64,000 nucleotides of DNA, from positions 62,001 through 126,000 of the forward strand of contig CBDCZY010000009.1 of NCBI GenBank assembly GCA_965224745.1, in the 5' to 3' direction. The position numbers were made by a program, and so were the translations under genes. The notes under the pieces are model-generated. The model searched no databases. It saw only the letters and a program-made list of their open reading frames with translations, and was not told the DNA's origin. Shown piece after piece: positions 44,965 to 53,261 of the stretch. This DNA comes from CBDCZY01 sp965224745 (GTDB taxonomy: Bacteria; Pseudomonadota; Gammaproteobacteria; Methylococcales; Methylomonadaceae). Numbering within the stretch: position 1 is the stretch's first letter; each line of letters opens with the position of its first letter.

Positions 44965-46833
44965 CTACAGATTTTTTTTATCGATAATTGTTTTACATTG
45001 ACCAATGAGGTCGGGTTTAATATTCAAAGCTTCATAAATTTGTTTCTGACGTAGCTCCGCCTTCGTTGTTGTCCGCAGGTGAATCATTTTATGATCATCC
45101 GTTGGTAAGGTCATGGTGATACGTTGCTGTGTCGACATGATGTTGCGAATACTGTCCCAGCTTAAATGAATGCCCTGTTGCTTCAGTTGATAGCGCAGCG
45201 TATGCACCAGATGATAAGCCAGCAAAGTAATGAACAAGTGGCCGGTGACACGGTCTTCTTTTTGGTGGTAAACCGGGCGCAAGCCCAGTTCAGTTTTCAA
45301 GCTTCGGAAGGTGGCTTCGATCTCGGTCAGCATGATGTAGGTTGTCCACAGTTGTTCTTCAGACCAGTCGGGGATATTGGTTCTGAGGCAATAGACACCA
45401 CAGTGTTGATCGTTCTGTTTACTTTGAGGTTCACGTTGCCATTCAAGCCGGATGGCGTTTTTTTTCTCGTCATCGGTTATGACGTCAATGCGGTAGTCTT
45501 GCGAAACCCGCCGGTTTTTTTCGCGCAGTCGACCGATCCGTTCCAGTATTTTGCTGTATTTTTTGATCGTCCCTTTTTTGTTTAAGCCCGCATCAAGCTT
45601 GTTGAGTGCTTCTTCCATGCGAACATGGAAGCGGTTTCGGATAGCCTGCTCTTTTTTTTGTTTTTGTTCGGAGTGACAATAGAGCCGGGTTTCGTGGGTG
45701 TCTTGATCTGTTTCGCGATAAACACACACCTGACTGTGTTCGGTTTCTCTCACCATCACAGCATCGTCCTGATCGGTGGGATTGATCACGGATCGCTCTC
45801 GACTGACCACCAGATAATGATAGCCCTGCTCGATTAACCAGGCGATGTTGTCGGCACTGGCAATACCGGCATCCATGATGATCACAGGTTTTGTGACCTG
45901 CGGTAATGGCTGTTTTTTTTGTAGTCCATCCAGCATTAACTCCAAGGTGCCCGGCTCACTGGCATTACCCGGGAAAACCTGACTGCTCAGAGGAAATCCC
46001 TCACCATCCAACACCAGTCCCAGCGTCACCAAGGGACAATCACTGCGTTTTTCTTTGGAACGACCGAACTGGGCTTTGGGGTTTTGGTGACACTGCCCTT
46101 CAAAATAGGTATTGGTCAAATCGTATAGCACAATACTACGGTTTAATTCGAATAAGGTTTGCTCTTGCTCGGACAGAAACGTTTCCAGTGCCGTCTGGTG
46201 TTTGAGCAATTTATCGCTGATCGTATAAAGCCGTGTCAGGCTGGTATGGCCATAGTCATGGTCAAGCAGTTCTCCCAACGCTGAGCGTGATTGTAGCCAA
46301 TCATGGGTGTGCAATTCACTGCCCGGTGAAACCACACGGCCGATAATGTTACCGATGGCCGCAGCGAGTTCGACTTTATTAAAACCCAGTGCGGTGAGCT
46401 TCTGATCCAGTTGTAGTTGCATAACCGCATGCCACGCCAGCGTTTCAACACCGATACTGCGGGCTTGAAGGGTTTCGACATGATTGATATCAACCGTGTG
46501 ATAATCGGGTTCTGGACTGGCAGCATCCACCGGTTGGGCCAGCTTAGCGATGATAAGCGCACTGTAACGCTGGGCTGAGGCTTCCAGGCATTGCGTTAAC
46601 TCATCGGCTACATGAAACAATTCTTGCTGATGAGGCTCACAGCCTTGTAACAATTGTTCAATCCTGGCTGTCAGCAAGGGCCAGTGCTCTGGATCAATGG
46701 CGAAGTCTTTGCCTAGATTCAGTAAGGTGCGTTGCTTTACTTTCCTTCCCACGCGAACGGATTCAACGATCCAATAGGTGAAGTAGGCCCCGCCATTATC
46801 CAGGGATTTCGTTTTGGTTTTTCGAATATACAT
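44965..46833 (-). CDS. IS1634-family transposase
   Basis: About 622 residues from the preferred ATG at 46833 (MYIRKTKTK); the frame is open to 46917, but the upstream part looks like the element end. The DDE core is visible as VLYDLTNTYFEGQ, KPVIIMDAGIAS and the C-terminal LTEIEATFRSLKTELGLRPVYHQ block, followed by HLFITLLAYHLV. These are IS1634 (IS4-like) hallmarks. The frame is intact. Clear terminal inverted repeats were not found; GGCACTAC occurs outside both ends, but in direct orientation. It is probably a functional transposase gene. Confidence 0.88.
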   Translation of the reverse strand: MYIRKTKTKSLDNGGAYFTYWIVESVRVGRKVKQRTLLNLGKDFAIDPEHWPLLTARIEQLLQGCEPHQQELFHVADELTQCLEASAQRYSALIIAKLAQPVDAASPEPDYHTVDINHVETLQARSIGVETLAWHAVMQLQLDQKLTALGFNKVELAAAIGNIIGRVVSPGSELHTHDWLQSRSALGELLDHDYGHTSLTRLYTISDKLLKHQTALETFLSEQEQTLFELNRSIVLYDLTNTYFEGQCHQNPKAQFGRSKEKRSDCPLVTLGLVLDGEGFPLSSQVFPGNASEPGTLELMLDGLQKKQPLPQVTKPVIIMDAGIASADNIAWLIEQGYHYLVVSRERSVINPTDQDDAVMVRETEHSQVCVYRETDQDTHETRLYCHSEQKQKKEQAIRNRFHVRMEEALNKLDAGLNKKGTIKKYSKILERIGRLREKNRRVSQDYRIDVITDDEKKNAIRLEWQREPQSKQNDQHCGVYCLRTNIPDWSEEQLWTTYIMLTEIEATFRSLKTELGLRPVYHQKEDRVTGHLFITLLAYHLVHTLRYQLKQQGIHLSWDSIRNIMSTQQRITMTLPTDDHKMIHLRTTTKAELRQKQIYEALNIKPDLIGQCKTIIDKKNL

Positions 46834-46917
46834 GTCCCTAGCATTAATGAAAAACCGGGGAAAATCAAGGGTCAAAAAGACGAAAATGGCACTACCGAGC
46901 GGATCTGAAAAAAACAC

Positions 46918-47553
46918 CGTTGAAAGGTAAGGTTTTTTTTCATGGAATCATTCGATGAAAACAAAATATCAATAACTTAGCGATGTCAAAGTCACGAAGA
47001 TGGGGTAAAATTATTTCGAGGCTAAATCACTTCAACTTTCGCTTACGGCCTGCTGGCTTGCGCCCATCGTGCTTAACGTTTGGAGTTACCCCCGCCTGCC
47101 CGATGGTTACTATCTGGTGGTTGACCTACCTTGCCAGAGCGGGACTTTCACCCGCTGGAATTATCGACCTTGCTTGGCCGCACACCCTAATTATTCTAAT
47201 TATTCTAATTATTCTAATTATTCTAATTATTCTAATTATTCTAATTATTCTAATTATTTAATAGATTTTTGCTGTTAATACAATGTTTTAACGAAAAAGT
47301 CCCTAACGATCTGTGAGTTATGTATACTAAGAGTAGAACCTAGTTATTACTTGATGGCACTATAAAAGCCAAAGAGTCTTCGGTTTTATTAATTTGGTCA
47401 TAGTATTAACCCGTTTTTGTAAAAGAAATTATTGCTAAATACTAGCCCAAGGAAAGAAGCCAACATATGTGAATATATACTGGAAATAAGCAAAATAATT
47501 ACAAAAACATAATAAAAAATTACATTATGTAAACATAATATGGGAGGTTTTCA
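46918..47553. other. 636-bp gap of repeats and unassigned sequence
   Basis: Two short plus-strand frames (46983-47278) run through it, but they have no ribosome site, overlap each other and end inside a 9-bp tandem repeat. The GC-richer block 47040-47185 differs in composition from its surroundings and looks like a fragment of another element. From 47280 to 47553 it is AT-rich upstream sequence of the cytochrome gene, with GGGAGG as that gene's ribosome site. Confidence 0.5.
47188..47259. repeat. 9-bp tandem repeat, about eight copies
   Basis: Seven perfect copies of TAATTATTC start at 47188 and are followed by an eighth with one change. The preceding CCCTAATTATT also occurs at the reverse-transcriptase junction (43959-43985), linking the two sites. 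Slippage could change the copy number. Confidence 0.92.
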
Positions 47554-48321
47554 ATGAAAAAAAATTTATTATTAATAGCAACCTTATTGACTGTTTTGGC
47601 TAGTAAAAATAGTTATTCTGAAACAGATCTTGAAATAGGAGAAAATATTTATAAAAAGGCATTTGGGCGTGGTTGTGGTACTTGTCATGACATATCAGTT
47701 ATTCCAGACATAACCTCATTAATTCAATCAGGCGAACTTGGTATAGATAGTTTTACAAATACTATGTTCAATGGTAGTAATGGTGGTATGCCAAAAGCAA
47801 TAGATTCTATCATGGGTATTAGATCAGTACAGCAAGCCGAATATACAGAAAATCAAGCGATTAATGCGTTGTATAGATACATAAAAGAAAAAGAAGGCGT
47901 TACTTCTACAGAACCTCCAACTGAAAGTCCTGATCCTATAATACCTACAACTGAAGATAATCAAGATAACTCAATCATTCTTAATCAGGACTTTAGCTTT
48001 AATATACCTTTAGTAAAATATAGAGCCCCAAACGGGACTACATCTTATTACGATGTTGACTTTATATTTGTGCCTAAAAACAATAAATTATTGTTTGGTG
48101 TAACAAAAGCAATTGAAACTGAACCATCAAGGATTGATTCTTTTGACAGTAGTAACGCAATTATTTTAAATCGAGATTTCAGTTTCAATATACCTTCTGT
48201 AAAGTATACCGATGTAGATAGTTCTACACACTATTACAAAGTGGATTTTATTTTTTCTCCGGCAGACAATAAATTTATATTTGAATTAGTAAATGCAATA
48301 GAGTTACAAAATTCGAAATAA
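47554..48321 (+). CDS. Exported mono-haem c-type cytochrome with a duplicated C-terminal module
   Basis: 255 residues with a signal peptide (about 1-22). A small cytochrome c domain (about 23-115) carries CGTCH (Cys41, Cys44, His45) and a likely axial Met79 (GGMPKA). A threonine/proline-rich linker follows, then two copies of a module of about 50 residues (about 140-190 and 203-252). Each copy begins IILN(Q/R)DFSFNIP and continues VKY...YY.VDFIF.P..NK..F. I do not recognise the module. Its strand-like pattern suggests a beta-sandwich binding or docking unit. The protein is probably periplasmic and handles electrons. The gene is markedly AT-rich, stands alone between mobile DNA and a hypothetical gene, and is likely to be an acquired cargo gene. 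Confidence 0.8.
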   Translation: MKKNLLLIATLLTVLASKNSYSETDLEIGENIYKKAFGRGCGTCHDISVIPDITSLIQSGELGIDSFTNTMFNGSNGGMPKAIDSIMGIRSVQQAEYTENQAINALYRYIKEKEGVTSTEPPTESPDPIIPTTEDNQDNSIILNQDFSFNIPLVKYRAPNGTTSYYDVDFIFVPKNNKLLFGVTKAIETEPSRIDSFDSSNAIILNRDFSFNIPSVKYTDVDSSTHYYKVDFIFSPADNKFIFELVNAIELQNSK

Positions 48322-48428
48322 GGATGTAGTTACTGTGGAGAGGGAAGAGCTTCTTTTGGTTCAAAACAGAACAAGCTTTTCTTAATAATTAAAAAAAGAT
48401 AATTACGGGGAAAACATATAGTCTATAT

Positions 48429-48467
48429 AAAAACCCACTGTTACTAGGCATATTCATGGGGTTTTTT
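48429..48467 (+). terminator. Possible rho-independent terminator after the cytochrome gene
   Basis: AAAAACCC (48429-48436) pairs with GGGTTTTT (48459-48466) around a 22-nt loop and continues into T. The GC part is short and the loop long, so it is only moderately convincing. It may alternatively be a leader of the next gene, which starts at 48492. Confidence 0.4.
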
Positions 48468-48491
48468 AGTTAAAATATAAAGGAGATAAAT

Positions 48492-48851
48492 ATGACAGTT
48501 CAAATTGCAGCAATGCAACTTAGTACACTTGATCATTTTGAAGATGTTCGTCCAATAAGCGACGAAGACTCATTATGTTTAGAAGAGATTAGACAAGTAC
48601 TAAAGAAACACAATGCTCTTTCTCGATTTGGAATAAACCTTCTTCATACTCATTTTAATCTAGATGATGATGAAATAATGATGGAAACAACGGATGTAAA
48701 AAATAGAGAATACTTAGTTCGCCCAGTTAAAAAATCATGGCTTAAAGAAAATGGAATTGAAGCTTCAACTACAGTGATAGGTTTTGATGAGAATGGATAT
48801 GAACAAATCTGTGGCTGTGACCCAAGGGCTTCAGGTCACCATCATAAATAA
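48492..48851 (+). CDS. Hypothetical protein with His-rich C-terminus
   Basis: 119 residues; I do not recognise the family. AAAGGAGAT lies 7 nt before the ATG, so translation is likely. The middle resembles a compact alpha/beta domain (RFGINLLHTHFNLDDDEIMMET). The end, CGCDPRASGHHHK, has two cysteines and three histidines that could bind metal. There is no signal peptide or membrane segment, so the protein is probably cytosolic. It stands between the cytochrome gene and a Phd/PIN toxin-antitoxin locus, in the same orientation as both. Confidence 0.65.
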   Translation: MTVQIAAMQLSTLDHFEDVRPISDEDSLCLEEIRQVLKKHNALSRFGINLLHTHFNLDDDEIMMETTDVKNREYLVRPVKKSWLKENGIEASTTVIGFDENGYEQICGCDPRASGHHHK

Positions 48852-48909
48852 ATTACAAGAGGTAGGCTTCCCAGACAAATAGTTGAAACAAACTGTTGAC
48901 AGCATCTAC

Positions 48910-48919
48910 AATGTACATT
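48910..48919 (+). promoter_or_regulatory. Palindromic operator before the Phd-type antitoxin
   Basis: AATGTACATT is a perfect 10-bp palindrome with the TGTACA core used by YefM/Phd-type antitoxins for autoregulation. It lies 11 nt before the antitoxin ATG and just downstream of a TTGACA at 48895-48900, where a bound antitoxin would block transcription. Confidence 0.6.
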
Positions 48920-48930
48920 TAAGGATTGCC

Positions 48931-49155
48931 ATGAAACAAGCCACACTTACCGAATTACGCAACCACACAAAACAATACTTTGATATCGTCGAATCAGGTG
49001 AGTCAATCCGCGTGCTACGCAACGGAAAGCCTATTGCCGATATCGTTCCAATAGTCACCGACCTACCATCATGGAAGCGCCGTAAGTCCCAGCCTATTGT
49101 TTTGGATGGCGTATCAATTTCCAAGATGATCTTGGAAGACCGCGAAGAAAGTTAG
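48931..49155 (+). CDS. Phd/YefM-type antitoxin
   Basis: 74 residues from the ATG at 48931; the in-frame TTG at 48883 would place the operator inside the gene and is rejected. The N-terminal MKQATLTELRNHTKQYFDIVESGESIRVLRNGKPIADIVP (read in pieces) is the Phd/YefM DNA-binding dimerisation fold. The C-terminus is the toxin-binding tail. It should repress its own promoter through the AATGTACATT site and neutralise a PIN ribonuclease. The toxin gene 17 nt downstream is broken, so this looks like an orphaned but intact antitoxin. Confidence 0.88.
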   Translation: MKQATLTELRNHTKQYFDIVESGESIRVLRNGKPIADIVPIVTDLPSWKRRKSQPIVLDGVSISKMILEDREES

Positions 49156-49172
49156 ATTAAGCGAAACCTTTA

Positions 49173-49597
49173 ATGCTGGTTTATTTTAACACGTCTGCAA
49201 TAGTCAAACGCTATATCCGTGAATCAGGACCGGATCAGGTCTTGGAGTGGTGTGATAAGGCAACGGAAATCGGTTTTGCAAACATAGTACTCCCAGAGGT
49301 CATATCTGCTTTTTGCCGTTTGCGGCGAGAAAAACTGATTACCAGTCACAATATCGCCAGCTTAAATCCTCATTATTGATTGATATAGAAGATGCTGCCC
49401 TATGTGATTTGGCGCCCCCAGTTTTAGCGCAAACAATTTCAGCTCTTGAGAATAATCAACTGCGGGCCATGGATGCCATTCATATCGGATCTGCCGTCAT
49501 ACTGAAAGCAGATGTTTTTGTATCTGCTGACAAGCAGCAAGGTGAGGCTGCTGCTTGGGCCGGTTTGCGAGTAGAGACGCTTGTGCCCTCCTGTTGA
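49173..49597 (+). pseudogene. PIN-domain (VapC-like) toxin, inactivated
   Basis: The first frame gives MLVYFNTSAIVKRYIRE...LPEVISAFCRLRREKLITSH, and the rest continues in another frame as QYRQLKSSLLIDIEDAAL...MDAIHIGSAVILKADVFVSADKQQ. One missing base in AGTCACAATAT (about 49345) explains the shift. In addition, the first catalytic aspartate of the PIN site (normally YFDTSA) is Asn6 here. The remaining acidic residues (Glu in LPEV, Asp in DAIH, Asp in SADK) persist. Such enzymes cut RNA with Mg2+; this one should be inactive for two independent reasons. Confidence 0.85.
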
Positions 49598-49735
49598 ACT
49601 ATCCGATATTTCCTGATAGTTGACCCGTCTTCCAGTTCCTATTCAGCAAAGATATCGTTCAACTTTTTTATTTTCAGAAGACCGTTCTAAGCCTATACTG
49701 CCTGAACATTCCAATGTTTTTCTAAAGGCAGTCTC

Positions 49736-51220
49736 ATGAAAAATAAACCACTGGTTTTGAGCATAGACCAAGGAACAACCAGCTCCAGAGCTATTCTTTT
49801 TGAAAAGGATGGGCTGGATATATTTACCGCACAACGAGAATTTACGCAATTTTTTCCACAATCAGGTTGGGTAGAACACGATCCGGAAGAAATTTGGTCT
49901 ACCACACTGTCAACATGCCGTGATGCGGTTAAAGCCGCAAAAAGCAATGATCGCACGATTGCAGCTCTGGGAATAACGAATCAACGCGAAACCACGATTG
50001 TTTGGGATCGGGTTACAGGCAAACCGATTTATAACGCAATTGTCTGGCAAGATCGACGCACAGCAAATCTTTGTCAAACTCTCAAAGAAGCGGGTCATGC
50101 ATCACTGGTGCAAGAAAAAACAGGGTTACTTCTCGACCCCTATTTTGCTGGTACCAAGCTCTCCTGGATTTTGAACAATGTACCCGATGCACGAGAACGA
50201 GCTGAGCGCGGAGAACTTGCATTTGGCACGGTCGACAGTTTTTTATTGTGGCGACTGACGGGCGGTAAACACCACCGAACCGATACTACCAACGCATCCA
50301 GAACAATACTATTCAATATCCATAATAACCAGTGGGACGATGCGTTATTACGAATGCTTGATATTCCTAAAAACCTATTACCTGAAGTAGTAGACTGCAC
50401 CGCTGATTTTGGACACTGTGAAGTCAGTTTATTGGGAGATCGCTTGCCAATTTGTGGTATAGCTGGCGATCAACATGCTGCGACGATAGGTCAAGCCTGT
50501 TTTCAGCCAGGTATGATCAAAAGTACTTATGGGACTGGCTGTTTTGTAGTTTTGAATACTGGCGGACAAGCCATTCAATCCAACCATCAACTCCTTACGA
50601 CCATTGCTTACCGTGTTAACGGTAAAACGACTTATGCTATAGAAGGATCAATCTTCATCGCCGGCGCCGGCGTACAATGGTTACGCGATGGATTGGGAAT
50701 CATTGCATCTGCGAACGAAACCGAACAATTGGCACAAGCAGCCGATTCATCACAAAACGTCTACTTAGTACCTGCTTTTACCGGACTGGGTGCACCATGG
50801 TGGGATCCGGACGCACGCGGTGCATTGTTCGGCATTACCCGCAATACCGGACCAAAAGAAATGGTGCGAGCAACGCTGGAGGCGGTCGCTTTTCAAACTA
50901 ATGATTTGATTCAAGCCATGGCAGAGGATGGATTGCAACCTTCCCGCATCCGGGTTGATGGCGGCATGATTAGCAATCAATGGCTTACCCAATGTCTTGC
51001 AGATATTTTAAACTTACCGGTACAAAAACCCATACAGACTGAAACCACTGCCCTTGGCGCTGCCTACTTAGCTGGCTTGCATTGCGGTATTTATGATTCT
51101 TTTGACGATCTAAGCAAGAACTGGCAACAAAAAGAAGAATACCTACCCCGGATGGATAAGAGTTTACGTCAACAAAAAATAGCCGGTTGGCTGAAGGCCG
51201 TGAGTAAGGTTCGCGCATAA
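49736..51220 (+). CDS. glpK: Glycerol kinase
   Basis: 494 residues, the family's normal length. It phosphorylates glycerol to glycerol 3-phosphate using ATP in the cytosol. The N-terminus SIDQGTTSSRAILF is the phosphate-1 loop of FGGY kinases. GWVEHDPEEIW, TNQRETTIVWD, WQDRRT, GIAGDQHAA and the C-terminal DGGMISNQWLTQ are all present. AAAGG precedes the ATG. No glpF or glpD is adjacent, so glycerol may come from lipid turnover or feed lipid synthesis here. Confidence 0.96.
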   Translation: MKNKPLVLSIDQGTTSSRAILFEKDGLDIFTAQREFTQFFPQSGWVEHDPEEIWSTTLSTCRDAVKAAKSNDRTIAALGITNQRETTIVWDRVTGKPIYNAIVWQDRRTANLCQTLKEAGHASLVQEKTGLLLDPYFAGTKLSWILNNVPDARERAERGELAFGTVDSFLLWRLTGGKHHRTDTTNASRTILFNIHNNQWDDALLRMLDIPKNLLPEVVDCTADFGHCEVSLLGDRLPICGIAGDQHAATIGQACFQPGMIKSTYGTGCFVVLNTGGQAIQSNHQLLTTIAYRVNGKTTYAIEGSIFIAGAGVQWLRDGLGIIASANETEQLAQAADSSQNVYLVPAFTGLGAPWWDPDARGALFGITRNTGPKEMVRATLEAVAFQTNDLIQAMAEDGLQPSRIRVDGGMISNQWLTQCLADILNLPVQKPIQTETTALGAAYLAGLHCGIYDSFDDLSKNWQQKEEYLPRMDKSLRQQKIAGWLKAVSKVRA

Positions 51221-51279
51221 AACAATTGAGCGACAGAAAATTGAGTACCAGCGATTACAACAAACCACACCCGGTTGCA

Positions 51280-51293
51280 GTGAAATATTTCAC
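51280..51293. promoter_or_regulatory. Perfect 14-bp palindrome upstream of the 164-residue hypothetical gene
   Basis: GTGAAATATTTCAC reads the same on both strands. It lies 110 bp before the GTG start at 51403 and 60 bp after the glpK stop. Its form suits a dimeric repressor operator. No regulator gene is adjacent. Confidence 0.4.
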
Positions 51294-51402
51294 AGGTAAT
51301 TTGTGCTTTTTAGACTTAACCTAAATCAACAAAAGAGGAAAATAATAAACCTGTCAGACAGAAACTCGTGTAGCTAATTTCTTCAAACATTGGAGGTCCA
51401 CT

Positions 51403-51897
51403 GTGCTTACTAACCAGCATTTACATAACGCTTATGTACATTCAGGATTAATATCGGATGTTGATGACAACTGGATATACCTCCATCAAGATGAAATCTG
51501 GATAAGAATTGAAGAACTGATAAAATCACTTTGTATTTTTCAAGTAGCTCCGGAATCTATGCCACTATCCAGCGAATTGTCTACGCTTCACAAATATTGG
51601 CTTACCCAATCGACTTCTTATGAAAGACTGTGTAAACAGCTCACCCTTCATGATGTTAACCACAGTTCTAACGAGGTAAATGTTAATCCGCCAATCAGCA
51701 TCGAAGAAAAAACCAAAGAAATAGCTAGGGAGGCTGCTCAGCAATTAGCTTGCTATGTAGAAAAATTCGGCCCTATCGAAATTACCAGGATCAAATATTG
51801 GCCGATTGCCGAAATGCTTATGTCACGTTATTCTTTTGATATCGCTGAACTCAATGAATGGCTAAGTGGATTGCAACAGCGAGTATTTGTAGCTTGA
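51403..51897 (+). CDS. Hypothetical cytosolic protein
   Basis: 164 residues, family not recognised. The start is GTG with a strong GGAGG six nt upstream, so it is probably translated. It is mostly helical and acidic, with several tryptophans (DDNWIYLHQDEIWIRIEEL near the N-terminus and KYWPIAEML near the end) and no signal peptide, membrane helix or known catalytic motif. It is monocistronic, with a perfect palindrome upstream, and lies between glpK and a convergently oriented toxin-antitoxin pair. No function is proposed. Confidence 0.65.
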   Translation: MLTNQHLHNAYVHSGLISDVDDNWIYLHQDEIWIRIEELIKSLCIFQVAPESMPLSSELSTLHKYWLTQSTSYERLCKQLTLHDVNHSSNEVNVNPPISIEEKTKEIAREAAQQLACYVEKFGPIEITRIKYWPIAEMLMSRYSFDIAELNEWLSGLQQRVFVA

Positions 51898-52046
51898 ATT
51901 CAAAAAATATCGGTCACAAATATATCGCTTGATATTACCAAATTACCGATTCTTTTCCCATTGTGTAAGAGGTATGTGGTGAAGAAATTTGTTGAGCTAT
52001 TTTGTATCGGACGATATTTGCTCGCTGTACCTCCCTTAAATCACCC

Positions 52047-52646
52047 TTAAAATTTCTTTAACTGTTTCTCGTATAAATTACAAGCCCACAACGAAATGTT
52101 CCTAGAAGTTGTTACAATCCGCCCGCAGGTAAATTCAATGAGCAAGAATGGGGGCTTTCTCAAGGCAGAATTATCATAAATAAAGCCCTTTTCTGACTTT
52201 AGAATTGCTGCTCTTATCAGTTCTTGATTTCGCTCATAACGTTCCCTGATTTTTTGCTCTGGTACATTGTGTCCTCCTTTTTCAACCCTTGTTGCAACAC
52301 GAGCCACGGATAACTCAACATTACCAACGCTAACATGATAAAGAACGACCCGAAATCCTGCCGCTTTTGCAGTGTCAATTAATTTCAGTTTTGAAGGGTG
52401 TGAAAAGGTTGATTCTGAAACAAAGCTTTGTTTGCGTTGCAGATACGTCTGCCTTCTTTGTTCTGCAACTTTAGCTGCTTCATAAGCGCCCTGCATAGAC
52501 TGATCATCTAATTCTTGTTTTTGTATCAGATCCGCGTTGATAAATGGAGCTTTTATTTTGGGTTTGATGACAGTTTCATAGAGTGTTGACTTCCCTGCAC
52601 CATTAGGACCAGCTAACAGGAAGAAGGTAGGCCGGGCTTTTGCCAC
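52047..52646 (-). CDS. Zeta-toxin-like P-loop kinase
   Basis: 199 residues. It begins with a hydrophobic strand and Walker A, LLAGPNGAGKST (about 10-21), followed by FINADLIQ and SFVSESTFSH, as in zeta/PezT-like toxins, where the Asp and Arg residues position the sugar substrate. ARVATRVEKGGHNVPEQKIRERYER supplies the lid arginines. Zeta toxins phosphorylate UDP-GlcNAc-type sugars and block wall synthesis. The gene follows a ParD-like antitoxin by 8 nt on the same strand. No epsilon antitoxin is present, so this belongs to the zeta-like group with non-epsilon partners. Confidence 0.85.
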   Translation of the reverse strand: MAKARPTFFLLAGPNGAGKSTLYETVIKPKIKAPFINADLIQKQELDDQSMQGAYEAAKVAEQRRQTYLQRKQSFVSESTFSHPSKLKLIDTAKAAGFRVVLYHVSVGNVELSVARVATRVEKGGHNVPEQKIRERYERNQELIRAAILKSEKGFIYDNSALRKPPFLLIEFTCGRIVTTSRNISLWACNLYEKQLKKF

Positions 52647-52654
52647 AACCGCTG

Positions 52655-53011
52655 CTAGTCCTTGACTTTTATCCGTTGATAAATTACCTTGCCGTTATCA
52701 TCTAGACCGGCAAATTTACCTAAACCAAGTTGTTTTTGGAACGCCAGTTCTTGCTCCGGAGTCACTTCCCACATCGCATCTGAAAACTCATCAAAAAATA
52801 TTTCTTGTTCCTCAGCACTCAGTTCATCAGGACTAATTAAGCCGGAAAGAGCATCCCTTATATGTTGATAATTAAAGCTGGGAGATTTTTCTATGGCACG
52901 ACCAATGCGCAACCAGTGCTCAGCCTGACCAGCAATCGAACGACTATACAGACTGGCCTCTTCTCGCAGGAAATTCATTTCTTCATCCGATATTTTGATT
53001 GATTTAGGCAT
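52655..53011 (-). CDS. ParD-like antitoxin partner of the zeta-like toxin
   Basis: 118 residues. The N-terminal MPKSIKISDEEMNFLREEASLYSRSIAGQ is a ribbon-helix-helix-type start, and AEHWLRIGRAIEKSPSFNY is typical of the ParD-like antitoxin family often found next to zeta-like kinases. The acidic middle and basic C-terminal tail (IYQRIKVKD) could contact the toxin. It probably represses its own promoter, which must lie in the 250-bp gap shared with the divergent signalling operon (53012-53261). Confidence 0.82.
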   Translation of the reverse strand: MPKSIKISDEEMNFLREEASLYSRSIAGQAEHWLRIGRAIEKSPSFNYQHIRDALSGLISPDELSAEEQEIFFDEFSDAMWEVTPEQELAFQKQLGLGKFAGLDDNGKVIYQRIKVKD

Positions 53012-53261
53012 AATGTGATTTCGTTCTAGACTGGTGGCATATTGCTACCACTGATTAAATTATGCACTTTTATTTTCTATCGGTCAATTTGTAAGAGTAA
53101 CCTGCCGTCTTAAATTAACATAGATTTTGATGAGTTATAAAACCCTAGAAGTTCACAGTTTGAAGCCATGATAAGATAAATTTAATAATTTCCTAAAAGG
53201 GAATAATAGTTCAGGCAAAACATTTGTAAACTTTACCTAAGTCACTAAAATCCAATCAATT

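Noticed and set aside
47188..47259. Possible iteron or replication origin
   Set aside because: The 9-bp units are gap-free and AT-only apart from one C, with no Rep gene or DnaA boxes nearby; a slippage-type tandem repeat is simpler.
46983..47278. Two overlapping short frames running into the 9-bp repeat
   Set aside because: No ribosome site, their ends consist of translated repeat, and the frames overlap each other; treated as non-coding.
48883..48930. Upstream TTG start for the Phd-type antitoxin
   Set aside because: It would put the promoter-like TTGACA and the TGTACA operator inside the coding region; the ATG at 48931 matches the family start.
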